A DNA stretch of 64,000 nt from Achromobacter deleyi (GCF_902859705.1 NZ_CADIJO010000004.1:62001-126000), one strand, 5' to 3'; positions 8,505 through 17,740 are shown, numbered from the stretch's first letter. Notes: generated by a model not told the origin, from the sequence alone. Translations and numbers: made by a program.

Positions 8505-9509
8505 TTAATTAACACCCGCGGCATGGGCCTGCTCATCAGCATGGTACGAAGAACGCACCATGGCGCCCACCGCCGCATGCGAGAAGCCCATCGCGTAGGC
8601 TTCACGTTCAAACATCGCGAACGTATCCGGGTGCACGTAGCGCAGCACCGGCAGGTGGTGTTCAGACGGCTGCAGGTACTGGCCGATGGTCAGCATATCG
8701 ACGTTGTGCGCACGCATGTCGCGCATGACCTGAAGGATTTCCTCGTCGGTCTCGCCCAGGCCCAGCATCAAGCCGGACTTGGTGGGCACTTCCGGATGCA
8801 ACTGCTTGAACTCGGCCAGCAGCTTGAGCGAGTGCATGTAGTCGGAGCCCGGGCGGGCCTGCTTGTACAGGCGCGGCACGGTTTCCAGATTGTGGTTCAT
8901 CACGTCGGGCGGGCCGGCGTTCAGGATGGTCAGCGCACGATCCAGGCGGCCGCGGAAGTCGGGCACCAGCACCTCGATGCGGGTGGACGGCGACAACTCG
9001 CGAATATGGGTGATGCAATCGACGAAATGGCCGGCACCGCCATCGCGCAGGTCGTCGCGGTCAACCGAGGTGATCACCACGTACGAGAGCTTCAAGGCGG
9101 CGATGGTGCGCGCAAGATTCAGCGGCTCGTTGGTATCCAGCGGGTCGGGGCGGCCATGGCCCACGTCACAGAACGGGCAGCGGCGGGTGCACTTGTCGCC
9201 CATGATCATGAACGTGGCCGTGCCCTTGCCGAAGCATTCGCCGATGTTCGGGCAAGAGGCTTCTTCGCAGACCGTGTGCAGGTTGTGCTCGCGCAGGATG
9301 CGCTTGATGTCGTAGAAGCGGGAACCGGGCTGGGCAGCCTTGACGCGGATCCATTCCGGCTTTTTCAGGCGTTCGGCGGGAATGATCTTGATAGGAATGC
9401 GCGCCGTCTTGGCCTGGGATTTCTGCTTCTGCGTCGGATCGTAGGCCGCTTCGGCAGGCGTGGCGGCGGGTTCGTTCGAGGGAACAGACGACTCGGCAAG
9501 CGTAGACAT
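8505..9509 (-). CDS. lipA: Lipoyl synthase
   Basis: LipA is a radical-SAM enzyme that inserts two sulfur atoms into octanoyl groups bound to lipoyl domains of 2-oxo-acid dehydrogenases. Both iron-sulfur motifs are present: the auxiliary cluster C81-C86-C92 ([12 protein letters not shown]) and the SAM cluster C107-C111-C114 (CTRRCPFC). A C-terminal RSSY segment supplies the conserved serine. At 334 residues the length is normal, with a low-complexity N-terminal extension rich in Ala and Pro. AAGGTG precedes the ATG. Its usual partner lipB lies 1.7 kb away, separated by two accessory genes. Confidence 0.97.
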   Translation of the reverse strand: MSTLAESSVPSNEPAATPAEAAYDPTQKQKSQAKTARIPIKIIPAERLKKPEWIRVKAAQPGSRFYDIKRILREHNLHTVCEEASCPNIGECFGKGTATFMIMGDKCTRRCPFCDVGHGRPDPLDTNEPLNLARTIAALKLSYVVITSVDRDDLRDGGAGHFVDCITHIRELSPSTRIEVLVPDFRGRLDRALTILNAGPPDVMNHNLETVPRLYKQARPGSDYMHSLKLLAEFKQLHPEVPTKSGLMLGLGETDEEILQVMRDMRAHNVDMLTIGQYLQPSEHHLPVLRYVHPDTFAMFEREAYAMGFSHAAVGAMVRSSYHADEQAHAAGVN

Positions 9510-9641
9510 GAGACACCTTCACGACCGGCGCGGATCGCGCCGTGGTCTGAGACAAAAAACGCATTTTACCCTCCCTGGGGGCTTCCACCCTGAACGGCCT
9601 TTGGCCGGGAGGCTACCCAGGCTGGGTTATCGTCACGCCTG

Positions 9642-10475
9642 ATGAATTCCACCCCGCCCGTCATGCCCTCCCCATCCGTCCCCCGTCCCATCGTCCTGGT
9701 CGCCCCCCGCCTGGACTCGCCCCCCGCACCGCGCGCGGTCCAAGCCATTGCCGACCGGCTGGCAGTGGCCGGCTACTACCTGGCCACGGGCTCCTGGCGC
9801 GAGCCCGGCCTGCTGCCGGGGCTGGCTGTGTTGCAGCCCGCCGCCGTCCTGGCCCTGGGGCCGCTGGACGATCCGCAACTGCGTGCCGCCGTTGCGGCGC
9901 TGGACGTTCCGGTGGTGGAAACCTGGGGCCTGCCGGAGACACCGCTAGACAGCGTCGTGACGATCGACAACGCCGAAGCCGGCCGCCAGGCGGCCCGCCA
10001 TTTCGCCGAAAAGAAATTTGCCCAGGTCGCCTGCATCAGCGCCGACACCCCCTGGGAGCGGGCCCGGCGCGAAGGCTTCATCAGTGCGGCGGCCGCGCTG
10101 GGCCTGACCCAGGTGGCAGACATCGTGCAGCCCGAGGCCCTGCAGATGAACGATGGCCGCATGGCCTTCCTGCGCCTGTTGGCGACCAATACGATTTTCG
10201 ATGCGGTGTTCTGCACGTCGGACCTGCTGGCCGCGGCCGCCGTGTCGGAAGCCCACAACCGCGACCTGCACGTGCCGCAGGACCTGGCGGTGCTGGGCTT
10301 CACCGACGATGGCAGTGCGCCGCAATGGGTACAGGGCCTGACGACGCTGGGAGTGGATGCTGCGGACCTGGGCCGGCGCGCAGCCCAGCTGCTGCTGGAC
10401 CGGCTGGACGGCGAACAGCCGCCCGGCACTCAGGTCACGATGGAAGTGGTGTTCGAGCCGCGCCTGAGCACGTAG
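9642..10475 (+). CDS. LacI/periplasmic-binding-protein-like sensor domain without DNA-binding domain
   Basis: The 277-residue product matches the effector-binding part of LacI/GalR regulators: a TIDNAEAGRQAARHF segment, FDAVFCTSDLLAAAA, DLAVLGFTDDG and a closing LLLDRLDGEQPPGTQ region. What is missing is the N-terminal helix-turn-helix of about 60 residues; instead there is a Pro/Ser-rich start of about 20 residues and then the first strand. Only 132 nt separate it from lipA, so no intact HTH can sit upstream. There is no signal peptide, so a periplasmic sugar-binding protein is unlikely. It may be a cytoplasmic sensor or a decayed regulator. Confidence 0.75.
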   Translation: MNSTPPVMPSPSVPRPIVLVAPRLDSPPAPRAVQAIADRLAVAGYYLATGSWREPGLLPGLAVLQPAAVLALGPLDDPQLRAAVAALDVPVVETWGLPETPLDSVVTIDNAEAGRQAARHFAEKKFAQVACISADTPWERARREGFISAAAALGLTQVADIVQPEALQMNDGRMAFLRLLATNTIFDAVFCTSDLLAAAAVSEAHNRDLHVPQDLAVLGFTDDGSAPQWVQGLTTLGVDAADLGRRAAQLLLDRLDGEQPPGTQVTMEVVFEPRLST

Positions 10476-10512
10476 CCGGCCCGGGCCGGCAGCGCGGTGG
10501 CCTACCTTCCGG

Positions 10513-11241
10513 TCAAGCCCCGGTTTCGTACAGGGCCGGAAACCCGCTGTCGCGCAACATGGCGTCGGCTTCGCGCAGAAACGCCGGCGTGGCGGTCTCG
10601 GGCACGCGTACCAGCCATTGCACGGCCTCTTCCTTGCGGCCGCGCTGCAGCAGCATGCGGCCCAGATGGAACATGCCACGGAAGTCACCGCCCTCGGCGC
10701 AGCGCTGGTAGCAGTCGAAGGCGCGCTCCAGGTCTTGGGGCACGACATCGCCGGCCTCGTAGAAGCGGCCCACGACACCGATGGATTTCACATGGCCGCC
10801 CTGCGCGGCCTGCTGGTACAGGGCCAGCGCCGCGGCGCGGTTCTGCACTACGCCGCCGCGGCCGCTCTTGAGCATGTGGGCGTAGTTGTACATGCCCCAG
10901 TCCAGCCCGCGGTCGGCAGCCAACCGGAACCAGTACGCCGCGACGGTATCGTCCGGCGCCACGCCCCAGCCGTTCTCGTAGCAGCGGCCGACCATGTTGA
11001 TGGCCATCAGGTGATCGGCATTGGCGGCGCGCTTGAACCAGGCCAGCCCTTCGACCTGGTCTTGCGGCACGCCGACGCCGTCCAGCAGCATCTGGCCGTA
11101 AATGGTCTGGGCCTCGACCAGGCCCATCTCGGCAGCGGTGCGTATCCAGGCGGCGTAATGCTCGGCCGGGCCTTCGCGCAGCCGCGCCAGCTGTTCCGGC
11201 GAGGTGGCGGCCACATCGGCCGGGCTGAAACTGGGTGTCAT
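10513..11241 (-). CDS. Sel1-like repeat protein
   Basis: This 242-residue protein is built of Sel1-type tetratricopeptide repeats. Recurrent units with the pattern A...YG.ml..G.Gv..D...A..W...AA..G can be seen, for example [30 protein letters not shown] and [13 protein letters not shown], about five in total. Sel1 proteins are adaptors for protein-protein contacts; no enzymatic motif is visible. It has no signal peptide and should be cytoplasmic. Its ATG overlaps the lipB stop codon, so it is translated after lipB as part of the same transcript. Its role in lipoate metabolism, if any, is unknown. Confidence 0.8.
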   Translation of the reverse strand: MTPSFSPADVAATSPEQLARLREGPAEHYAAWIRTAAEMGLVEAQTIYGQMLLDGVGVPQDQVEGLAWFKRAANADHLMAINMVGRCYENGWGVAPDDTVAAYWFRLAADRGLDWGMYNYAHMLKSGRGGVVQNRAAALALYQQAAQGGHVKSIGVVGRFYEAGDVVPQDLERAFDCYQRCAEGGDFRGMFHLGRMLLQRGRKEEAVQWLVRVPETATPAFLREADAMLRDSGFPALYETGA

Positions 11242-11876
11242 GCGGGAGTCCTTGCCTGGCGCCAGGCGCGGGCCAGATTGCGCGCCAGCGTATCGCCGAC
11301 GTCGGTAGGGTCTAGCCGGACGCCGCAGGCCGCCATGTCGACGGTGCGCAGCCCCGCGTAACCACAGGGGTTGATGCCCAGGAACGGCGCCAGGTCCATA
11401 GCCACATTGAGGGACACGCCATGGTAGGCGCGGCCATTGCGGATCTTGATGCCCAACGCGGCGATCTTGGCCAGGTCGCCGCCGCCCGGCGCGGGCACGT
11501 AGACGCCCGGCGCCCCCGGCTTGCGGCAGGCGCCGGCCACGCCCATGTCATCCAGCGTGTCGATCACCGCGGATTCCAGCAGCGCGACGTATTCCTTCAC
11601 GTACATGTCGACCCGGCGCAGGTCGAACAGCGCGTAGGCCATGACCTGGCCGGGGCCATGGTAGGTAACCTGGCCGCCACGGTCGCAATGGACGATGGGA
11701 ATGGCGCCCGGGTTCAGCACGTGCTCGGGCAAGCCGGCCTGCCCCAGCGTGTAGACGGGCGCATGCTCGCACAGCCAGATTTCATCGGGCGTCTCGGCCG
11801 ACCGCTGGTCGGTGTACGCCTGCATGTCCCGCCAGACGGACAGGTAGTCCGCCGGCCGCGCGAGCCACTTGATCAC
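11238..11876 (-). CDS. lipB: Octanoyl-[acyl-carrier-protein]-protein N-octanoyltransferase
   Basis: LipB moves octanoate from acyl carrier protein to lipoyl domains, the first step of lipoate synthesis, before LipA. The 212-residue product contains the conserved [15 protein letters not shown] motif near residue 70 and a C-terminal NPCGYAGL that carries the catalytic cysteine; the catalytic lysine lies in [14 protein letters not shown]. Translation appears to start at a GTG. Its stop overlaps the start of a Sel1-repeat gene. It follows the DUF493 gene by 15 nt, as is common in beta- and gammaproteobacteria. Confidence 0.96.
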   Translation of the reverse strand: MIKWLARPADYLSVWRDMQAYTDQRSAETPDEIWLCEHAPVYTLGQAGLPEHVLNPGAIPIVHCDRGGQVTYHGPGQVMAYALFDLRRVDMYVKEYVALLESAVIDTLDDMGVAGACRKPGAPGVYVPAPGGGDLAKIAALGIKIRNGRAYHGVSLNVAMDLAPFLGINPCGYAGLRTVDMAACGVRLDPTDVGDTLARNLARAWRQARTPA

Positions 11877-11891
11877 GGCAGCCTTCTTGCC

Positions 11892-12164
11892 TTACAGGAC
11901 AATCGACACCATGGGATGGCCGTGCAGCGCCTGGTACAGGCCGTCGAGCTGCTCGCGCGAGGTGGCGCGCACCGTGAAGGTCAGGCCCATGTAGTTGCCG
12001 CCCTTGCTGGGCCGCATTTCGACCGTGGCGGCATCAAAGCCCGGGTCAAAGCGCAGCACGACTTCGGTCAGCGTCTGCGCAAAATCGGGGTGCTGCTTGC
12101 CCATGACCTTGATGGGAAAGTCGCTGGGGTACTCGATGAGGGAGTCTTCGGGCGGAATATGCAT
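11892..12164 (-). CDS. ybeD: DUF493 (YbeD) family protein
   Basis: This is a 90-residue protein of the DUF493/YbeD family, an ACT-like small fold found just upstream of lipB in many proteobacteria. The family core is seen in SDFPIKVMGKQHPDF near the start and YMGLTFTVRATSREQLDGLY later. Its molecular function is not established. Spacing to lipB is 15 nt, so the two are probably cotranscribed, but a role in lipoylation is not shown by the sequence. Confidence 0.88.
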   Translation of the reverse strand: MHIPPEDSLIEYPSDFPIKVMGKQHPDFAQTLTEVVLRFDPGFDAATVEMRPSKGGNYMGLTFTVRATSREQLDGLYQALHGHPMVSIVL

Positions 12165-12221
12165 GATGGATGGCCTGGAGCGTCAATTCATCTATATGGG
12201 GGCAGGCATCGCCCAGGCAAG

Positions 12222-12241
12222 GCCCGCCCGTCAGGGCGGGC
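12222..12241 (-). terminator. GC hairpin downstream of the transaminase gene
   Basis: GCCCGCCC and GGGCGGGC form perfect 8-base arms around a four-base loop, 40 nt beyond the stop of the transaminase gene at 12282. There is no clear T-run on the minus strand, so it may be a weak or factor-assisted terminator, or an mRNA 3' stabiliser. Confidence 0.4.
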
Positions 12242-12281
12242 GACGCGGGGGGGCTGGTAACAGCGCCCCCGCAGGGCCGGC

Positions 12282-13148
12282 TTAGAGCGCGGCAATGCGG
12301 GCATCATAACCCGCGCGCAATTGCTCAAAAACGGGGCCGGGCTTGCCCGAACCCACCGGCCGGCCGTCCAGCGAGACGATCGCCAGGACTTCCTTGGTAG
12401 CCGAGGACAGCATCAGTTCGTCCGCCTGAGCGACTTCGTCCTGGGTGATGCGGCGCGCTTCGAAGGCGATGCCGGCTTCGGTCGCCAGCTCGCCCATCAG
12501 GCCGTAGCGGATGCCTTCCAGGATGAGGTTGTTCTTGGGCGGCGCCAGCAGCTTGCCGCCGGACACGACCCAGATGTTGGTGGACGAACCTTCGGTCAGG
12601 AAGCCGTCGCGGAACTGCAGCACTTCGTCGACATGGGCGTCCACGGCCTGCTGCTTGGCCAGCACATTGCCCAGCAACGACACGGACTTGATCTCGCAGT
12701 GCAGCCAGCGCTCGTCGGGAATGCTGATGGCGGACAGGCCTTGCGTGCGGGCCTCGGCCGACGGCGGCGCCCACGCCGACACCATGCCGAAGACGGTCGG
12801 CGTGACCGGCTGGGCCGGGAACTGGTGGTCGCGCTTGGCAACGCCGCGCGTGACCTGCAGGTAAACGATGCAGGTTTCCAGGTTGGAGCGCGCCAGCAGC
12901 TGTTCGATCAGGTCGATCCAGCCGGCGCGGTCGAACGGCTGGGCGATGCGCAAGGCCGCTAGGCTGCGGTCAAGGCGGTCCAGGTGCTCGGCCATGCGGA
13001 AGGCATTGCCGCGATAGACCGGCACGACTTCGTAGATGCCGTCGCCGAAAATGAAGCCGCGGTCCAGGACAGAGATCTTGGCCTCGTCCACGCGCAGAAA
13101 CTCGCCATTGAGAAACACCTGGCTTTCGCCCGGTACGCCCGGAATCAT
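12282..13148 (-). CDS. dat: D-amino-acid transaminase / class IV PLP aminotransferase
   Basis: The product is a class IV pyridoxal-phosphate aminotransferase (branched-chain/D-alanine transaminase fold). VFLNGEFLRVDEAKIS and DRGFIFGDGIYEVVPVY are characteristic of the N-terminal domain, the PLP lysine lies in CEIKSVSLLGN, and EGSSTNIWVV is the C-terminal signature. The GYEVVPVY-type motif favours D-amino-acid over branched-chain transaminase. ATG 13148 with AGGAG six bases upstream is chosen over an earlier in-frame start at 13187, giving 288 residues. The neighbouring D,D-carboxypeptidase makes a role in D-Ala/D-Glu supply for peptidoglycan plausible. Confidence 0.88.
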   Translation of the reverse strand: MIPGVPGESQVFLNGEFLRVDEAKISVLDRGFIFGDGIYEVVPVYRGNAFRMAEHLDRLDRSLAALRIAQPFDRAGWIDLIEQLLARSNLETCIVYLQVTRGVAKRDHQFPAQPVTPTVFGMVSAWAPPSAEARTQGLSAISIPDERWLHCEIKSVSLLGNVLAKQQAVDAHVDEVLQFRDGFLTEGSSTNIWVVSGGKLLAPPKNNLILEGIRYGLMGELATEAGIAFEARRITQDEVAQADELMLSSATKEVLAIVSLDGRPVGSGKPGPVFEQLRAGYDARIAAL

Positions 13149-13244
13149 GAGCCGCTCCTGAGAATCAAATGGATAGGGACGGGCCACCCGGCCCGCCCCT
13201 TGCGATAAAGCTTACACCCGCGGCCGCGCCCGTGGCGCGCCCGC

Positions 13245-14507
13245 TTACTGGAACCAGCGCTTGACGGTATCGGCCATGCGGCCGAAGAAGCCCGCGCGCT
13301 CGACGGCGTCCTGCACCACCAGCGGTTCGGTGCGCAGCACCTTGCCATCCAGCGTGAACTGCAGCGTGCCAACCTGCTGGCCCTTGGCCAGCGGGGCGAT
13401 CAGCGGATCCGTGCGCTGCGCCACCGGCTTCAGGTCGCCGGCCTTGCCACGCGGCACTGCCACCGACACCGGGTTGGGCGGGCCCAGCTTGACGTTGTCG
13501 GCCGTGCCTTCCCAGACGCGGGCGTCGATGCCAGGCTGGCTCTTGTCGAAGAGCTTGACCGTGTCGAAATTCTGGAAGCTCCAGTTCAAAAGCTTCAGGC
13601 TTTCTTCGGCGCGGGTGGCTTCACTGTCGGTGCCCACCACCACGACCAGGATGCGGCGGTCGCCGCGCACCGCGGTCGACACCAGGCAATAGCCGGCGGA
13701 ATCGGTATGGCCGGTCTTCATGCCGTCGACCGACGGGTCGGCCCACAGCAGGCGGTTGCGGTTGGGCTGGGTGATCTTGTTGTAGGTGAAGCTCTTCTGC
13801 TTGTAGTAGTGGAAGAACTCGGCGTGGTCGGTGATCAGGTGCGCCGACAGCGTGGCCAGGTCGCGCGTGGACGTCATGTGCTGCGGGTCAGGCAGGCCCG
13901 TGGCGTTCATGAAGTGGGTATTGCGCATGCCCAGGCGTTCGGCTTCCTGGTTCATGAGCGAAGCGAAGGCGGATTCGCTGCCGCCAACCGCTTCGGCCAG
14001 CGCGACGGACGCGTCGTTGCCCGACTGCACGATCATGCCCTGGTTCAGTTCGTCAACCGTGACCGGCTTGCGCGGCTCGATGAACATGCGCGAGCCACCG
14101 GTGCGCCAGGCATGCTCGGACACGGGCACGGTCTGCTCCAGCGTCAGGCGCTTTTCTTCCAGCGCGTTGAACACGACGTAGGCCGTCATGATCTTGGTCA
14201 GCGAGGCCGGCTCGACCTTCATGTCCGGGTTGGAGGCCGCCAGGGTCTGGCCGCTGTTCACGTCGATCACGATCCAGGCCTTGGCCGCGATGGTGGGCGC
14301 GGGCACCGCCGACACATCGCCCACCGGCACCACCCCCGAGGCCGTCGGCGCGGGCGCCGTGGCGCCAGCGGCCGCGGGTGCCGCGGCGGGCGCCTGCTGG
14401 GCCCAGGCCGGCAGCGACGCCGCAAGCATCGCCGACAACACCGCGCCGGCCAACGCGCGACGGGCAAAGACAACGGGGGATTGAGCGGAGTAAGGCAAAT
14501 TCTTCAT
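13245..14507 (-). CDS. dacC: D-alanyl-D-alanine carboxypeptidase, PBP5/6 type
   Basis: This penicillin-binding protein trims the terminal D-Ala from peptidoglycan pentapeptides. From ATG 14507 the product has 420 residues, a signal peptide ending about ASLPAWAQQ, and an Ala/Pro linker. All three active-site motifs are present: SLTK (about 102-105), SGN in QSGNDASVALAE, and KTG in DGMKTGHTDSAG. The C-terminal PBP5_C domain and the final basic-aromatic helix DTVKRWFQ, which anchors such proteins to the outer face of the inner membrane, are intact. An earlier start at 14561 would add 18 residues before the signal peptide and looks unlikely. Confidence 0.94.
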   Translation of the reverse strand: MKNLPYSAQSPVVFARRALAGAVLSAMLAASLPAWAQQAPAAAPAAAGATAPAPTASGVVPVGDVSAVPAPTIAAKAWIVIDVNSGQTLAASNPDMKVEPASLTKIMTAYVVFNALEEKRLTLEQTVPVSEHAWRTGGSRMFIEPRKPVTVDELNQGMIVQSGNDASVALAEAVGGSESAFASLMNQEAERLGMRNTHFMNATGLPDPQHMTSTRDLATLSAHLITDHAEFFHYYKQKSFTYNKITQPNRNRLLWADPSVDGMKTGHTDSAGYCLVSTAVRGDRRILVVVVGTDSEATRAEESLKLLNWSFQNFDTVKLFDKSQPGIDARVWEGTADNVKLGPPNPVSVAVPRGKAGDLKPVAQRTDPLIAPLAKGQQVGTLQFTLDGKVLRTEPLVVQDAVERAGFFGRMADTVKRWFQ

Positions 14508-14638
14508 CGGCAACGTGGGTCCAGGAAAGACGCCCGCTGGCGCGGGGCAAGTGGCTGACAATTATAGGCAGTCGATAGGACCCATCCGCCCCGGGATGGG
14601 TTCCTTGGTCATTTAAAACATGCAACCTGATGCAACTC

Positions 14639-14660
14639 GCCGCGCGTCGCGGCGCGCGGC
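14639..14660 (-). terminator. GC-rich hairpin directly after the hydrolase stop
   Basis: GCCGCGCG and CGCGCGGC (8-base perfect arms, six-base loop) abut the stop codon at 14661. On the minus strand a TTTTAAATG stretch comes only about 20 nt later. It is a plausible transcript 3' end but not a textbook terminator. Confidence 0.4.
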
Positions 14661-15314
14661 TCAGTCCAGCGCAACCTTCAGGCGCGCCTGCACCAATTGG
14701 CGCAGCACCAGCAGCTTGCCATGGAAGAAGTGCGACGCGCCGGGGATCACCACCACGGGAATCGAGCGCGGCCGGGCCCAGTCCATGGCTTCGGACAAGG
14801 GCACGACTTCGTCCTCTTCGCCATGCACCATCAGCGTATCGTCAGGAACCTGGACCTCATGCGACTGGAAGCGGTTCACCGCCGGCCCCATCAGCATCAA
14901 GGCGCTGGGCAGTACGGCTTCGCCTTGGTCCGCCAGCGCGGCGTAGGTCTGCGCGGCCACGGCGGTGCCGAAGGAAAATCCGGCCAGCACCCAGGGCGCG
15001 GCAGCCAGTTCAGGATGGCGTTCGCGCATCTGCGCCACCACCGCCAGCATGTCCTGGGTTTCGCCCACGGACTTGTCGAACACGCCTTCGGACAAGCCGA
15101 CGCCGCGGAAGTTGGGGCGCACCGCCACCAACCCGTGCTGTACGCAAGCGCGCGACAGCGTGGTCACGACTTTGTTTTCGCGGGCGCCGCCTTGCAGCGG
15201 GTGCGGATGCAGTACCAGGGCCCAGCCCCGCGGCGTGCCGTCGGGCCAATCCACTGCGCAATCGATGCGGCCGGCGGCGCCGGTGAAGGCATGGGTTTCA
15301 GTGCTTGCGGGCAT
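14661..15314 (-). CDS. Alpha/beta hydrolase, dienelactone-hydrolase-like
   Basis: The product is a 217-residue alpha/beta hydrolase. It has LVLHPHPLQGGARENKVVT near the oxyanion loop, a nucleophile elbow LAGFSFGTAVAA (G-F-S-F-G), the acid in VHGEEDEVVPLSEA and the histidine in VVIPGASHFFHGKL. This pattern is that of a widespread proteobacterial family annotated as alpha/beta hydrolase or CocE/NonD-like with unknown substrate. ATG 15314 is chosen because upstream in-frame sequence is low-complexity. It lies downstream of the Mla-type operon but is separated from it by 47 nt, so cotranscription is possible. Confidence 0.82.
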   Translation of the reverse strand: MPASTETHAFTGAAGRIDCAVDWPDGTPRGWALVLHPHPLQGGARENKVVTTLSRACVQHGLVAVRPNFRGVGLSEGVFDKSVGETQDMLAVVAQMRERHPELAAAPWVLAGFSFGTAVAAQTYAALADQGEAVLPSALMLMGPAVNRFQSHEVQVPDDTLMVHGEEDEVVPLSEAMDWARPRSIPVVVIPGASHFFHGKLLVLRQLVQARLKVALD

Positions 15315-15361
15315 AGGGGTACTCGTGCTGCGTGAAAAAGGGAATGTTAACCGGCGGGGCG

Positions 15362-15961
15362 TCAGCGGATTGGCCGCGCCGCGGCCTTCGGATTGCTGGC
15401 CAGCCACTGCGCCAGCTGGTCTGCGGCGTCATCGGTCGCCTGGCGCAAGGCGGCCACGCCGCCGGCGGCGTCCTGTGTCGGTGCCGGGGCCTGGGTTGCG
15501 ATACGGATCTGTCCGGCCACGTCGCGGCCATTGAGCAGCACCGCCTGCAGCAGCACGCGGCCCTCGCTGGCCGAGCCGTCGGGCGTGAACACCTGCTCGA
15601 ACTGCGACAGGTAGACCTGCAACTGCGGCGTCTGGCCGCTGGCCCGCTCGGCCAGCACCGGCCCCTGGCGCGACAGGCGTTCGATCAGGCGCTGTCGCAC
15701 CAGATCGGACGGCGATGACGACCAACGGTAAGTGGCGTAGGACTTGGGCGCGGCGCTGTCGCCCACCCGCCAGACGATGCCGGTATCGGACAGCGCCGGC
15801 ACGGCCGAGAACACCAGCGCGATGGGTTCACGCGCCGGCAACTGCGGCGTGGGGCGGGCGTCCAGCCCCAGGTCGAAGACGGCGGGCGGCGCGCCGACGC
15901 GGCCTACCCCGCAGCCGGCGAGCGCCAAAGTCAGGATCAGAACTGCGCTGCGCATCTTCAT
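15362..15961 (-). CDS. PqiC/ABC_trans_aux-type lipoprotein of the Mce transporter
   Basis: The 199-residue product starts with a lipoprotein signal MKMRSAVLILTLALAGCG, where LAGC is the lipobox. The body fits the ABC-type transport auxiliary (DUF330/PqiC-like) family: FDLGL near residue 32, VFSAVPALSDTGIVWR and YATYRWSSSPSDLVRQRL are characteristic. These lipoproteins form an outer-membrane partner of Mce-domain lipid transporters. Its ATG overlaps the stop of the Mce gene by four bases, and it is the last gene of the operon that begins with the permease. Confidence 0.85.
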   Translation of the reverse strand: MKMRSAVLILTLALAGCGVGRVGAPPAVFDLGLDARPTPQLPAREPIALVFSAVPALSDTGIVWRVGDSAAPKSYATYRWSSSPSDLVRQRLIERLSRQGPVLAERASGQTPQLQVYLSQFEQVFTPDGSASEGRVLLQAVLLNGRDVAGQIRIATQAPAPTQDAAGGVAALRQATDDAADQLAQWLASNPKAAARPIR

Positions 15962-16914
15962 TTCGGCTGTCTCCCAAATCCGGCGAACCCGGCCTCGCCG
16001 GGCCCGGGCGCAACCGGCGCCGGCCCGAACAACAACGATTGCGGCGAGTTGTCGACGCGCCGCAGGGTAAAGGTGGCGCCGCGCGCGGCTGCGCTGACGT
16101 TGGCGGCCATGCTGGCGACGGCAGGCAACGTCTCGCTGTCCAGGCGCGAGGCGGCAAAAGCGATGTCATTCAGGCTGCGCGTGGCCGTGGCCAGCGGGCC
16201 GTCGGGCGCGTTCAGCCGCGCCAGCGACTGCCGCGCCTGCTGGGCCAGGTCGGCGACCTCGCGCGCCGCGCGGTCGGCCTGACGCGACGTGCTGCCCAGC
16301 GAATCCATCAGCGGACCCAGCTTGGCCAGGGTCGGGCTCAGGTCGCGGGTAGCGTCCTTGAGCGACTGGGTGATGTCGGCGGCGTTCTGCAAACTGGCGG
16401 TCAGCGCCTGCACGTTCTGCTGGCTCAGCAGCCGGCGCAATTGCTCGGTCGCGTCTTCCACATTGGAAATCAGGCGGCCGCCGCGTTGCTCGATGCGGTC
16501 CAGGAAGCCAGGGCGCAGCGGAATCGCGGCGGGATTGGCGTCGCTGGAGGCCAGCCGCTTGAACGAACTGCCGTCATCGCGCAACTCCACATTGGCCATG
16601 CCGGTCACGCCCTGCACGCCCAGTTCCGCCCAGGTCGATTCGGTGATGGGCGTGTTGGGCGCCACGCCGATGCGGATCCGCACCTGCCCGGGCTTGTCGG
16701 GGTTCAGCGCCAGCGACTGCACCTTGCCCACCGGCACGCCCTGGTAACGGACGGTCGATTGCGGGTTCAGGCCGCTGACGGCAGTGGCCGACACGATTTC
16801 ATAGGTTTGCAGTTTGGTCCGGTCGCGGCCGATCCAGACGGCCACCAGCGCAGCGGCGGCCAGGAGGACCAGCGTGAAAATGCCGGCCATGAGCGCGTGA
16901 CTACGGTTTTCCAT
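15958..16914 (-). CDS. MlaD/Mce-family lipid-transport protein
   Basis: A 318-residue Mce-domain protein. It has a short cytoplasmic start, one transmembrane helix (GIFTLVLLAAAALVAVWIG) and a periplasmic MlaD domain (YEIVSATAVSGLNPQSTVRY). The long C-terminal region, rich in hydrophobic heptads, is expected to form the helical needle or tunnel seen in Mce rings. ATG 16914 follows AAGGGAA; the ATPase stop lies 14 nt inside this gene. It acts with the ATPase, permease and lipoprotein in moving phospholipid or another lipid across the periplasm. The exact substrate and direction are not visible. Confidence 0.9.
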   Translation of the reverse strand: MENRSHALMAGIFTLVLLAAAALVAVWIGRDRTKLQTYEIVSATAVSGLNPQSTVRYQGVPVGKVQSLALNPDKPGQVRIRIGVAPNTPITESTWAELGVQGVTGMANVELRDDGSSFKRLASSDANPAAIPLRPGFLDRIEQRGGRLISNVEDATEQLRRLLSQQNVQALTASLQNAADITQSLKDATRDLSPTLAKLGPLMDSLGSTSRQADRAAREVADLAQQARQSLARLNAPDGPLATATRSLNDIAFAASRLDSETLPAVASMAANVSAAARGATFTLRRVDNSPQSLLFGPAPVAPGPGEAGFAGFGRQPK

Positions 16915-17740
16915 GATGCGTTCCCTTCGGCGCCATGTCCCCAAGCGCACGCAGACCGCGTTCGCCCAGGAAGAATGTGTGAATGAACGGGTGATCGACC
17001 TTCAGTACTTCCGGCACCGTGTCGCATACGATCACCCGCTTGTCCGCCAGCACGGCCACACGGGTGGCCAACGCAAGCAGCGTGTCCAGATCGTGCGTCA
17101 CCATGACAACGGTAAATCCCAACTGCCGGTGCAGACTGCGCACCAGGTCCACGAATTCGTCCGAGCGCAGCGGATCCAGGCCCGCCGTGGGCTCGTCCAG
17201 GAACACCAGTTCCGGGTCGAGCGACAACGCGCGCGCCAACGCCACGCGCTTGACCATGCCGCCGGACAGGTCCGATGGCCGCTTGCCGGCGTCCTGTGCC
17301 GTCAGGCCCACCATCGCCAGCCGGCACATCACGACGTCGTGCACCAGGTCTTCGGGCACCGTGCGCAGTTCGCGCAGCGGCAGCGCCACGTTGTCGAACA
17401 CGGACAGCGCCGAAAACAGCGCACCGGCCTGGAACAGCATGCCCCAGCGGTACGACAGACGACGCCGCTCGGCGGTCGTCAGCTCGGACAGGGTATTGCC
17501 CAGCACCTGGATCGTGCCTGCGGCCGGCTGGTCCAGCCCGATGATCTGGCGCAGCAGCACCGTCTTGCCCGTGCCCGAGCCGCCCACCAGCACCAGGATC
17601 TCGCCGGGAAACACCGTCAGGTCCAGGTTGTCGTGCACGACGTGGGCGCCGAAGGCGGTACGCAGGCCCCGCACGGTAATGACCGGCGCAACCGTGACAT
17701 GCTCTTCGGTGAACAGGCGATGTTGTTCGGCGCCGGCCAT
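16901..17740 (-). CDS. Mla-type ABC transporter ATPase
   Basis: The 279-residue ATPase begins at the ATG at 17740, which overlaps the last base of the permease stop. Walker A is GGSGTGKT (53-60), the signature is DLSGGMVKRVALARA, Walker B is ELVFLDEPTAGLDP, and the switch histidine is in VMVTHDLDT. The C-terminal region past the ATPase core, VDHPFIHTFFLG, resembles MlaF. It energises lipid transport by the permease and Mce protein. The reading frame stays open far upstream into the permease gene, but that extension is only an overlap of frames. Confidence 0.92.
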   Translation of the reverse strand: MAGAEQHRLFTEEHVTVAPVITVRGLRTAFGAHVVHDNLDLTVFPGEILVLVGGSGTGKTVLLRQIIGLDQPAAGTIQVLGNTLSELTTAERRRLSYRWGMLFQAGALFSALSVFDNVALPLRELRTVPEDLVHDVVMCRLAMVGLTAQDAGKRPSDLSGGMVKRVALARALSLDPELVFLDEPTAGLDPLRSDEFVDLVRSLHRQLGFTVVMVTHDLDTLLALATRVAVLADKRVIVCDTVPEVLKVDHPFIHTFFLGERGLRALGDMAPKGTHHGKP

